From: Hyphomonas sp.
GTDB taxonomy: Bacteria; Pseudomonadota; Alphaproteobacteria; Caulobacterales; Hyphomonadaceae
Reading direction: 5' to 3'
Assembly (NCBI RefSeq): GCF_022844445.1
Contig: NZ_JALHLS010000010.1
Location: 1 to 64,000 of the forward strand
DNA length: 64,000 nucleotides
Of this stretch, positions 24,785-32,263 are shown piece after piece. Under the pieces are notes generated by a model that worked only from the letters and a program-made list of their open reading frames with translations, did not search any database and had not been told where the DNA came from. A program made the position numbers and the translations under genes. The number at the start of each line of letters is the position of its first letter. Position 1 is the first letter of the stretch.

Positions 24785-26581
24785 TCAAACCAGCTTTCGC
24801 CCAGCCTCGCCGATTTCGTTACCCGTAATCACGCCGAGAATCATCTGGTTGTGCGCAGAGCCTGATGGGATCATCGGCAGGCAGTTTTCCGCCCGCTCGA
24901 CCCGGCAGTCGAAGAGGACCGGACCCGGATAGTCAATCATTTCAAGGATCTTGGTGTCCAGCTCTTCCGGCTTGTCGCAGCGGATGCCGTGCCCACCGAG
25001 GGCTTTGGCCAGCATCACAAAATCTGGCAGGCTTTCCGAATAAGAGTGTGAGTAGCGCTCCCCGTGCAGCAATTCCTGCCACTGGCGCACCATGCCCATC
25101 CACTCGTTGTTGAGGATGAACACCTTCACGGGCAGCTTGTGCTGCACGGCGGTGGACAGCTCCTGCATCATCATCTGGATCGAGGCTTCGCCGGCAATAT
25201 CGATGACGAGGGCGTCCGGATGAGCCGCCTGCACGCCGACTGCCGCGGGCAGCCCGTAGCCCATCGTGCCGAGACCGCCGGAGGTCATCCACCGGTTCGG
25301 CTCCTCGAAATGATAGAACTGCGCTGCCCACATCTGGTGCTGGCCGACTTCGGTGGTGATGTAGGTTTTGCGGTCCTTGGTCAGGGCGTAGAGCCGCTCC
25401 ACCGCGTATTGCGGTTTGATCACTTCGTCCGAGTTCTTGTAGGCGAAGCACTTGCGCGCCCGCCAGGCATCGATCTGGTCGCGCCAGGCTGACAGGTCCG
25501 GCATCTTGCGCTTAAGCGCCTTGATCTCGGTGATCAGCGCGTCGAGCGCCTCGGCGCAGTCTGCCACCACGGGCACGTCGACGCGCACGATCTTGTTAAT
25601 CGAGGAGGCATCGATATCGATGTGGATCTTCTTCGACTTCGGCGAGAACGCATCGATTCGCCCTGTCACGCGGTCATCGAAGCGGGCACCGACACAGATC
25701 ATCAGGTCGCAGTCATGCATCGCGTTGTTGGCTTCGTAGCTGCCGTGCATGCCGAGCATGCCCAGCCAGTCCGGATGCGAAGCGGGGAAGGCGCCGAGGC
25801 CCATCAGCGTAGAGGTGACCGGAAAACCCGTCAGTTCCTGCAGCTCACGAAGCTTTTCGGACGCGCGCGGGCCGGAATTGATGACGCCGCCGCCTGTATA
25901 GAATATCGGGCGCCAGGCCTTGGTCATCAACTCGGCGGCCGCTTTGATCGCCTCGCGGTTCGGGATGCGCTGGGGCACATAGGTCGGCTTGGTAATGCCT
26001 TCCTTGCCGATATAGGGCCCGGTCGCGAACTGGATGTCCTTCGGGATATCGATGACCACCGGGCCGGGGCGGCCGGAGGTCGCCACATAGAATGCTTCAT
26101 GCATGACGCGGGCGAGCTGGTTCACGTCGGTGACGAGGTAATTGTGCTTGGCGCAGCTGCGTGTGATGCCGGTCGTGTCGCATTCCTGGAAGGCATCGGT
26201 GCCGATCAGGTGCGTTGGCACCTGGCCGGTGATCACGACCATCGGAATCGAGTCCATCAGCGCGTCGGTGATCGGCGTCACCATGTTGGTGGCGCCGGGA
26301 CCGGACGTCACCAGGGCCACGCCGCACGTACCGGTGGAGCGGGCATAGCCTTCCGCTGCATGGCCGGCGCCCTGCTCGTGGCGCACGAGGACGTGGCGGA
26401 TCGTGTCCTGCCCGTAGAGCGCATCATAGATCGGTAGCACCGCGCCGCCCGGATAGCCGAACATCACAGTGACACCCTGCTCGCGCAGCGCCTCCACGAC
26501 GATTTGCGCGCCCGTCATCATGCGGGGGGCGGCTGTTCCGGCAGTCGCGGCAGCGGGCTTTGCCTTGGTCTTTGTCGTCAT
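24785..26581 (-). CDS. ilvB: Acetolactate synthase large (catalytic) subunit
   Basis: The 598-residue product is a thiamine-diphosphate enzyme. It has MTGAQIVVEALREQGVTVMF then GYPGGAVLPIYDAL at the N-terminus, the ThDP-activating Glu in VRHEQGAGHAAEGYARSTG, the central FAD-type domain (GLGAFPASHPDWLGMLGMHG), and a C-terminal pyrimidine-binding domain with GLGTMGYGLPAAVG and the motif IAGEASIQMMMQELSTAVQ (usually GDGSF-like). It makes acetolactate from pyruvate. ATG 26581 is chosen. A longer in-frame reading from 26686 would run through the attenuator terminator and is not credible. An attenuation leader precedes it. Confidence 0.95.
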   Translation of the reverse strand: MTTKTKAKPAAATAGTAAPRMMTGAQIVVEALREQGVTVMFGYPGGAVLPIYDALYGQDTIRHVLVRHEQGAGHAAEGYARSTGTCGVALVTSGPGATNMVTPITDALMDSIPMVVITGQVPTHLIGTDAFQECDTTGITRSCAKHNYLVTDVNQLARVMHEAFYVATSGRPGPVVIDIPKDIQFATGPYIGKEGITKPTYVPQRIPNREAIKAAAELMTKAWRPIFYTGGGVINSGPRASEKLRELQELTGFPVTSTLMGLGAFPASHPDWLGMLGMHGSYEANNAMHDCDLMICVGARFDDRVTGRIDAFSPKSKKIHIDIDASSINKIVRVDVPVVADCAEALDALITEIKALKRKMPDLSAWRDQIDAWRARKCFAYKNSDEVIKPQYAVERLYALTKDRKTYITTEVGQHQMWAAQFYHFEEPNRWMTSGGLGTMGYGLPAAVGVQAAHPDALVIDIAGEASIQMMMQELSTAVQHKLPVKVFILNNEWMGMVRQWQELLHGERYSHSYSESLPDFVMLAKALGGHGIRCDKPEELDTKILEMIDYPGPVLFDCRVERAENCLPMIPSGSAHNQMILGVITGNEIGEAGRKLV

Positions 26582-26640
26582 TTGAGGGCTCGGGGTCTTC
26601 TGGGGTTCAGGAGGGGCGTGGGAGAGGGTATCGGCCAAAC

Positions 26641-26670
26641 AAAAAAGGGCCTCCGAGAGGAAGCCCTTTT
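26641..26670 (-). terminator. Attenuator terminator upstream of ilvB
   Basis: Reading on the minus strand, AAGGGCTTCC (26668-26659) pairs with GGAGGCCCTT (26654-26645), with one wobble and a 4-base loop, followed by a run of six T (26646-26641). It stands between the leader peptide and the ilvB ATG, the place of an amino-acid-operon attenuator. A second hairpin just upstream (GCCTGT/ACAGGC) could act as the pause or competing structure. Confidence 0.85.
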
Positions 26671-26706
26671 CTGTGCGCACCCGCAACCGCCTGTAAGGAC
26701 AGGCAG

Positions 26707-26745
26707 CTACGGGCGCCGAAGCTGTACTACGGTCATTTTGCGCAA
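26707..26745 (-). CDS. Leader peptide of the ilvB operon
   Basis: A TTG at 26745, 7 bases after GAGGAA, opens a 12-residue ORF, MRKMTVVQLRRP, ending at TAG. It contains adjacent valine codons (GTA GTA) and a leucine codon. An in-frame ATG at 26736 gives nine residues but is too far from the SD. The intrinsic terminator follows 37 bases after the stop. Stalling at Val or Leu codons would then favour read-through into ilvB. The peptide is short with few control codons, so identity rests mostly on position. It begins 25 bases after the miaA stop. Confidence 0.6.
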   Translation of the reverse strand: MRKMTVVQLRRP

Positions 26746-26770
26746 GTGGCGTTTCCTCGAATTAGTGTGC

Positions 26771-27721
26771 TCAGGCATAATCTTCCGCTTGAGCGGTGTC
26801 AATCTCCCTGTAAAGGGCAAAAATCACCCTGAGTCGGTCACTCATCTCGGGGGAGGGTATGCGGGTCCAGAACGGAAACTGGCGTCCGATCCAGGTGAAC
26901 TGCCGTTTTGCATAGCGCCGCGTGTCCCGCTTCGCATTTTCGGCGGCTTCCTCGGGGCTCAACTCGCCCCGGGCAAAGGCTGTCAGCCAGGGCATGCCGC
27001 AGGCCTTCATCACCGGGAGCTCGGGGTCGAGGCCCCGGGCCACCAGCGCGCGGGCCTCGTTCATAGCGCCCTGCATCAGCATGCCCTCGAAGCGCCGGTC
27101 GATCTTTTTGTAGAGCGCGCCGCGCGGCGGGGTCAGGGCAAAGCCCGTCCATTCGCCCGGCTGCAGCACAGGCGGCTGGCGCTCGGTCTGGAAGTCGCTG
27201 AGCGAGCGGCCGGTGGCGAGCCACACTTCGTAAGCCCGGGCGAGGCGCTGGCGGTCGCCGGTGCCCAGCCGCTCGGCCAGCTCCGGATCATGCGGCATCA
27301 GACGGGCGCGCAGGCCATCGGCTCCCTCCGCCTCGCTGAGTGCGCGCACCTCGGCCCGGATTTCCTCGGGTACGGGCGGAATGTCGGACAGGCCCTGCGT
27401 GAGCGCCAGCAGGTAGAGCCCCGTGCCGCCCACAAAGACGGCACGTTTGTTCTGGCGCTGCAGCTTTTTGATGACCGCGCGTGCCGCTTCCAACCATTCG
27501 CCGGTCGAATAGCGGGTGCCGGGATCAACATAGCCGAACAGGTGATGAGGCACGCCGGCCATCTCTTCTTCACTCGGACGGGCAGAAATGACCTGGATCT
27601 CATCATAAACCTGCATTGAATCGGCATTGATGACCTCTCCGCCGAGCCGCCGGGCGACTTCGATGGCAAGGGCGGACTTGCCGCTGGCCGTAGGACCGTG
27701 GATCAAGATGGCAGGATGCAT
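26771..27721 (-). CDS. miaA: tRNA dimethylallyltransferase
   Basis: The 316-residue product has the P-loop GPTASGKSALAIEVA (residues 9-23) and the conserved INADSMQVYDEIQVISARPS (usually DSxQVY), with GGTGLYLLALTQGL. It has the C-terminal RRYAKRQFTWIGRQFPFW, which matches the family's Q-x-T-W-R-like signature, here as QFTWIG. It transfers a dimethylallyl group to A37 of tRNAs reading UNN codons. ATG 27721 is preferred to GTG 27730. It lies directly upstream of the ilvB leader. In enteric bacteria miaA mutants alter attenuation through undermodified tRNA, so the neighbourhood is suggestive. Confidence 0.95.
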   Translation of the reverse strand: MHPAILIHGPTASGKSALAIEVARRLGGEVINADSMQVYDEIQVISARPSEEEMAGVPHHLFGYVDPGTRYSTGEWLEAARAVIKKLQRQNKRAVFVGGTGLYLLALTQGLSDIPPVPEEIRAEVRALSEAEGADGLRARLMPHDPELAERLGTGDRQRLARAYEVWLATGRSLSDFQTERQPPVLQPGEWTGFALTPPRGALYKKIDRRFEGMLMQGAMNEARALVARGLDPELPVMKACGMPWLTAFARGELSPEEAAENAKRDTRRYAKRQFTWIGRQFPFWTRIPSPEMSDRLRVIFALYREIDTAQAEDYA

Positions 27722-27796
27722 CCACCACACCTAAGGGCTTGCCCGCCCTGAGGAAAGACTCATAGAGACAGGCCGTCATCCGGGGAGCCGCCAGCC

Positions 27797-28705
27797 GTGA
27801 ACGAACAGTGGATTGTTTCCGGGGTCTGCCGGGAAGGTGCCTGCGACCTGCAGGACATGCTGGCGAACCTTGTCGGCCTCGCCCGCGCGGTCCCGGGCGG
27901 CTGGATCGAGCTGGCATCGGGCGCCCCGTTCATCGCCGGGGCGATGCCGTTCGAGGGCACGGCAGAGAAGGCGGCGCGACTGCGTGCCGCGATCGCCGAG
28001 CACAACCTACCGATCGACGCCGCTGTGATCCCGCGCGCCCGCTTCGGTCGCAAGCGCCTGCTGATTTCGGACATGGACTCCACCATTATTGGTCAGGAGT
28101 GCATCGACGAGCTTGCCGATGCTGTCGGCCTCAAGCCGCAGATTTCCGAGATCACCGAACGTGCCATGCGCGGCGAACTGGACTTTGAAGCCGCGCTCAC
28201 CTCCCGCGTCGCCATGCTGCGCGGCCTCTCCCTCGGCGAACTTGACCGCACCCTGCGCGAGCGCATCACGCTCAACACCGGCGCGCGCACGTTGATCGCG
28301 ACGATGAAGGCGCACGGTGCCGCCACGCTGCTCGTCTCCGGCGGGTTCACCTTCTTCACCTCCCGCGTGGCGCAGATGGCAGGCTTCCACGCTGATCTTG
28401 GCAACACGCTGCGCGATGACGGCGTCGCCCTCACCGGCGAGGTCGGCCGCCCGATCCTCGGGCGCGAAGCGAAGCGCGAAGCGTTGATCGAAGCGGTTGA
28501 GCAATTGGGCGCCACGCCCGAAGACGCCATCGCCATGGGCGACGGCGCAAACGATCTCGACATGATCCGGGCGGCGGGCATCGGCGTCGCTTACAAGGCC
28601 AAACCTCTGGTGGCGGCGGAGGCGAACGCCTCCATTCAGTATACGGACCTTACGGCGGCGCTGTTCTTCCAGGGCTACCGCGCTTCCGAAATCGTGAAAG
28701 GCTAG
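27797..28705 (+). CDS. serB: Phosphoserine phosphatase
   Basis: The 302-residue HAD-family enzyme has motif I DMDSTII (residues 92-98, with both catalytic Asp), motif II LVSGGFTFFTSRVA and motif III AIAMGDGANDLDMIRAAGIG. Residues 1-85 form an N-terminal domain typical of longer SerB proteins. It removes phosphate from L-phosphoserine in the last step of serine synthesis. It starts with GTG (27797) in the short gap divergent from miaA. The Nudix gene follows 5 bases downstream and is likely on the same transcript. Confidence 0.95.
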   Translation: MNEQWIVSGVCREGACDLQDMLANLVGLARAVPGGWIELASGAPFIAGAMPFEGTAEKAARLRAAIAEHNLPIDAAVIPRARFGRKRLLISDMDSTIIGQECIDELADAVGLKPQISEITERAMRGELDFEAALTSRVAMLRGLSLGELDRTLRERITLNTGARTLIATMKAHGAATLLVSGGFTFFTSRVAQMAGFHADLGNTLRDDGVALTGEVGRPILGREAKREALIEAVEQLGATPEDAIAMGDGANDLDMIRAAGIGVAYKAKPLVAAEANASIQYTDLTAALFFQGYRASEIVKG

Positions 28706-28710
28706 GCCGC

Positions 28711-29181
28711 ATGCCCACGCTGCGCACGCTCGCCTTCCAGGCCTGGTTCCGGATCAGTCGCCCGATGACGCTCGGCGTGCGCGCGGCGGTGGAGGATGCA
28801 GACGGCCGCGTCTTCATGGTGCGGCACACCTACATGCCCGGCTGGTTCATGCCCGGCGGCGGCGTTGAGCACGGCGAGCCGGCGCTGGACGCGCTGCGCC
28901 GCGAACTCGTGGAGGAAGGCGGCATCCGCCTTACCGCTGATCCCAAAGTCTTCGGCTTCTACTCCAACCATAACAACTTCCGGAACGATCACGTGCTGCT
29001 CTACCACGTGCCCTGGGGCAGCTGGCAACAGATCGGCGCCACCAGCGCCGGCGAGATCGCCGAGACGACTTGGGTCGATCCGCTGCATCCCCCGCAAGGT
29101 ATCACTGCCGGCAACATGCGCCGCCTGGAAGAACTCTATCGCGGCGCGCCGATCTCGCCCTACTGGGCACCGAGAACCTGA
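28711..29181 (+). CDS. Nudix hydrolase
   Basis: The 156-residue protein has the Nudix box (about residues 50-72): GGGVEHGEPALDALRRELVE followed by EGG, matching G-x5-E-x7-R-E-U-x-E-E-x-G-U. The Mg2+-binding REL-x-EE is intact. Nudix enzymes cleave nucleoside diphosphates linked to another group; the substrate cannot be assigned. It follows serB by 5 bases. Its 3' end overlaps by 22 bases the 3' end of the convergent L,D-transpeptidase gene. Confidence 0.92.
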   Translation: MPTLRTLAFQAWFRISRPMTLGVRAAVEDADGRVFMVRHTYMPGWFMPGGGVEHGEPALDALRRELVEEGGIRLTADPKVFGFYSNHNNFRNDHVLLYHVPWGSWQQIGATSAGEIAETTWVDPLHPPQGITAGNMRRLEELYRGAPISPYWAPRT

Positions 29182-29918
29182 TAGGTCTTGCCAGACACTT
29201 TCACCCGCGGCACGCGGGCGGTCTCCTCGAACTGGATCCAGGCCGGCGCCAGGCTCGTCCAGAAAGCAAGATGCTCGTTTCCCCACTGGGCGTCGAGATT
29301 GTCTTCGGTCATTGCAAACGGGAAGACATGCACGTCCACAGAACTTTGGCCGCCTTCATATGCGGCCTGCATCAACGTCCAGATTTCCTCGATGGCGGGA
29401 TCGGTCATCGCAAAGCAGCCGATCGAGACGCAGCTGCCATGCACCATAAGGAAACTCCCCGTGCGGCCATTGGCCCGGTCGAAGGCATTGGGGTATCCGA
29501 GGTTGAAGGCGAGATGATAGCTCGAAGCCGGGTTCATCTGCGCCGGCTTCACCTTGTAGAAGCCCTCCGGCGCCTGTCCGTCGCCTTCGCGTATCTTCGG
29601 GCCAAGTGATCCGGACACGGAGCAGACTGGCCAGGTGCGGAAGGCCTTGAAGGCGCCGTCCGCGCCGCGGACATAGGCGGTGAGTTCGGCCGGTTGCTTG
29701 GTGAGGCGCAGGTAGACCGGGCTGCCAAGCTTCAGGCCATTTGCCTCCAGAGCCTGTTCCAGTTTCGGCTTTTGCGCGGCAAAGGCCGCCTCAGAGCGGC
29801 GGGTGGACGGCACCGTCTCCGCCTCGGCAAATGCCAAGAACGCAGGCAGGCACAGGAAGGAAAGCGCTGCCAGCAGCAGTACAATGAGATTTGGTTTTGG
29901 TCCCACCGGCTGTCTCAT
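29160..29918 (-). CDS. L,D-transpeptidase (YafK-like)
   Basis: The 252-residue product has a hydrophobic N-terminus (LIVLLLAALSFLCLPAFLAF, about residues 10-29) that is a signal peptide or anchor. The YkuD-type catalytic motif is HGSCVSIGCFAM (about residue 165), with the nucleophilic Cys in S-x-G-C. The wider pattern (KVKPAQMNPASSYHLAFNLG then YPNAFDRANGRTGSFLMVHG) fits YafK/ErfK enzymes that act on murein crosslinks or attach proteins in the periplasm. ATG 29918 is chosen with AAGG upstream. It lies downstream of pgsA on the same strand. Confidence 0.92.
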   Translation of the reverse strand: MRQPVGPKPNLIVLLLAALSFLCLPAFLAFAEAETVPSTRRSEAAFAAQKPKLEQALEANGLKLGSPVYLRLTKQPAELTAYVRGADGAFKAFRTWPVCSVSGSLGPKIREGDGQAPEGFYKVKPAQMNPASSYHLAFNLGYPNAFDRANGRTGSFLMVHGSCVSIGCFAMTDPAIEEIWTLMQAAYEGGQSSVDVHVFPFAMTEDNLDAQWGNEHLAFWTSLAPAWIQFEETARVPRVKVSGKTYQVLGAQ

Positions 29919-30007
29919 GGTGCTCAACCTTGAAGCCAATCATGGCATCAGTCGGGCAGCACTGCGCCGCGTCTGCGGCGGGACCAGAAATTTCCGCAGG
30001 CCGACGG

Positions 30008-30646
30008 TCACCCCCTCCGGATGACGCGCACATATTGCGCTGCCGTGATCAGCGACAGCGCCGCCGCCACCCAAAGCAGACCTACCAGCGCAACGGCGCC
30101 GATCAGCGCGGCGGGATCGGATTTCTCCATCGCCTCGACGCTTGCAGGTGCCAGCGCAAAAGGGATCATCAGGCCGGCAATCGCGGCCATCTCGATGCCC
30201 GTCTTGAACTTGGCGAGGCCGGAGGGCGCGACGACCCCGGCGGCCTCCGGCCGTGTGCGCAGCCAGGTCATGAAGACATCACGGGCAATGATCAGCGCGG
30301 CGGGCAGATAGATCAGCCAGCTCTTCAGCGTCAGGGCGACACCGAGGAGGGCGAAGCCGACCAGCAGCTTATCGGCAATCGGATCCAGCCAGACGCCGAA
30401 CCGGCTCTCGGCCTTGAACTGGCGCGCTGCCCAGCCGTCGAGGAAATCCGTCAACGCGCCAGAGATGAAGCCGAGCAGAGCGAACTGGTGCCAAAGCTGT
30501 TCAAGCGTTGCATGGCGCAGGACGTCGTCGCCGGTCGCGGCCCGCATCGCCTCGGCCTCGGCCGCTGCATTCAGCGTGCCGTAGAGCACCAGCACCGCGA
30601 ACACGCAGCGCGAAATCGTCAGGGCATTCGGGATCCAGGTAAACAT
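30008..30646 (-). CDS. pgsA: CDP-diacylglycerol--glycerol-3-phosphate 3-phosphatidyltransferase
   Basis: The 212-residue inner-membrane protein begins FTWIPNALTISRCVFAVLVL. It contains the CDP-alcohol phosphatidyltransferase motif D-G-x2-A-R-x8-G-x3-D-x3-D as DGWAARQFKAESRFGVWLDP followed by IADK (about residues 68-91). It makes phosphatidylglycerophosphate, the precursor of phosphatidylglycerol. A longer-than-usual loop after the first segment (AAEAEAMRAATGDDVLRHAT) is seen in alphaproteobacterial forms. It is 48 bases downstream of the VWA genes and upstream of the L,D-transpeptidase gene on the same strand. Confidence 0.92.
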   Translation of the reverse strand: MFTWIPNALTISRCVFAVLVLYGTLNAAAEAEAMRAATGDDVLRHATLEQLWHQFALLGFISGALTDFLDGWAARQFKAESRFGVWLDPIADKLLVGFALLGVALTLKSWLIYLPAALIIARDVFMTWLRTRPEAAGVVAPSGLAKFKTGIEMAAIAGLMIPFALAPASVEAMEKSDPAALIGAVALVGLLWVAAALSLITAAQYVRVIRRG

Positions 30647-30694
30647 CGACCACAGCCATAGCGATCCCGGCCTATCCCCGGCAAGCGCTGCGGA

Positions 30695-32230
30695 TCAGTG
30701 TTTCAGCCTGAGGTCCGAAATCGAGCGGGCAATCGTGCGATAAACCTCGACCAGCTCTGCGCCGCTATCGGCGCTGAAGGCATGGCCGGGGGATGAGGCG
30801 CAGTATTGCAGGATCGTGCGCCCGTCGCCTGTCTTCTGTACGGTCGTCGGCACCTGGAAGCCCACAGTGAAGATCTGGACGTTGCTCGGCAGCGTCTTCA
30901 TCTGGTCGCACAGGTCCATTGATTGCTGGAACGAGGAGCGCCCTGCGGTCGGATGCTGAATGTTGAAATCGCCGTCCGTCATCAGGATCAGGAACTTGCT
31001 CGTCCGCGGCGCGCCATAGAGGCGGGGTGCGGACTGTTCCGGCCAGATGCCGGTCCAGTTCGGTGACAGGAGATACCAGCCCCAAGCGATGCCGAGGTGA
31101 CCGGCCGTGCCGCCCTCGGCGACCAGGCCGTTGACGTGCGCCTCCAGCGCTTCCTTGTCATCGGTCAATGGCACCGGGCCCGAAGGTTGGCAGGTGCCAT
31201 GGCGACCTTCATAGGCGCCCACGCCGTAGCCGGTCGCATTGCTGTTTTCCACATTGCGCCAGCCGTCAAACTTGTTGCCCGAGCTGGCAGAGAAGTTCCA
31301 ACGCGGATTTCCCGCCCCGATCCAGCGTCCGGAGGTTGGCGCTGCATCTGTCGCTGCATGTGCGCCGGTGCGTTCGTAGACGCAGGAGTCGGACAGCCCG
31401 GTATCCTCGAAGAAATAGCGGCGCGTGTTCCAGGTATAGCTGGAACTGCGGCCGCAGCTGCCACCGCTCGTGCAGGTGCCGCGCTGGTAGTAGAAGAAGC
31501 GTTTGCCGGTCGCCGAGTCGATCATGCGTTCGTCATTGTACGCATTATAGTTGGACAGGGCCGTGCTGTTCGATCCGTCCGCGCTCAGCGTCTGGTCGTC
31601 AGTCACGGCGTCCGCATAAGGGCCTGCATTCAGCGAATGATTGTAGCTGGCGATAGCTATACGCACCGAACCGTCACGCGGGCGGTCATCCGGCAGCAGC
31701 TCGTCAAGCGCTGCCACCGCAGCTTCTTTCAGTTGGGGCAGGCGGTTGAAGCTGTTCATCGATCCGGAAACGTCGAAGATGAAAGAGACATCCACCACGC
31801 CGATGCCATAGGTTGAGGTCGCATCGACCGTGAACACCAGTTCGTCATGCCCGATCATATGGGTCAGGTAGGTCGGCTGCGCGCAGCGCACGCTGCCGGC
31901 AATGTCCTGGCTTTCGGTATCAAAGGTCACCGTCACGGGGGCACAGTCCAGGCCGCCGCCCTGTTCGATGAACATCGCTTCTGCATAGCGCTGAACATCG
32001 GCGCGCACCGCTTCCTCGGTCATGCCGCGCTGGCGCTGAAGGGCGCCGGCAAGGACAGCCGAGTCGAGCGAAGCCTGCACCTTGGATTTCTGGCGCACGG
32101 TATTCTGTGTGTCGATGGCAATGCCCACCAGCGCCAGGATCGCGGGGATAAGCAGCGCCGTCAGCATGGCGATGTTGGCGCCATTGGCTGCGCCGAAGCG
32201 CTTCAGTTCCAGTTTCAGTCGCGTGTTCAT
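30695..32230 (-). CDS. TadG-like pilus-assembly protein with VWA domain (first paralogue)
   Basis: The 511-residue protein has an N-terminal TadE/TadG-type segment, ANIAMLTALLIPAILALVGI (about residues 18-37), which is a prepilin-like transmembrane helix. A von Willebrand A domain follows with the MIDAS motif DVSGSMNS (about 153-160) and a later TDGDFN loop. Such proteins are exported, anchored in the inner membrane and associated with Flp/Tad pili, although many orphan copies exist. A cysteine-rich, Ser/Tyr-rich insertion interrupts the VWA fold (about residues 245-345). It is 33 bases downstream of a second such gene. Confidence 0.85.
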   Translation of the reverse strand: MNTRLKLELKRFGAANGANIAMLTALLIPAILALVGIAIDTQNTVRQKSKVQASLDSAVLAGALQRQRGMTEEAVRADVQRYAEAMFIEQGGGLDCAPVTVTFDTESQDIAGSVRCAQPTYLTHMIGHDELVFTVDATSTYGIGVVDVSFIFDVSGSMNSFNRLPQLKEAAVAALDELLPDDRPRDGSVRIAIASYNHSLNAGPYADAVTDDQTLSADGSNSTALSNYNAYNDERMIDSATGKRFFYYQRGTCTSGGSCGRSSSYTWNTRRYFFEDTGLSDSCVYERTGAHAATDAAPTSGRWIGAGNPRWNFSASSGNKFDGWRNVENSNATGYGVGAYEGRHGTCQPSGPVPLTDDKEALEAHVNGLVAEGGTAGHLGIAWGWYLLSPNWTGIWPEQSAPRLYGAPRTSKFLILMTDGDFNIQHPTAGRSSFQQSMDLCDQMKTLPSNVQIFTVGFQVPTTVQKTGDGRTILQYCASSPGHAFSADSGAELVEVYRTIARSISDLRLKH

Positions 32231-32263
32231 GACGGGCCTTCTGACGCCGTATTCGAACCGGCT

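Noticed and set aside
26582-26686. N-terminal extension of ilvB to 26686
   Set aside because: It would be translated through the intrinsic terminator hairpin and has no family match.
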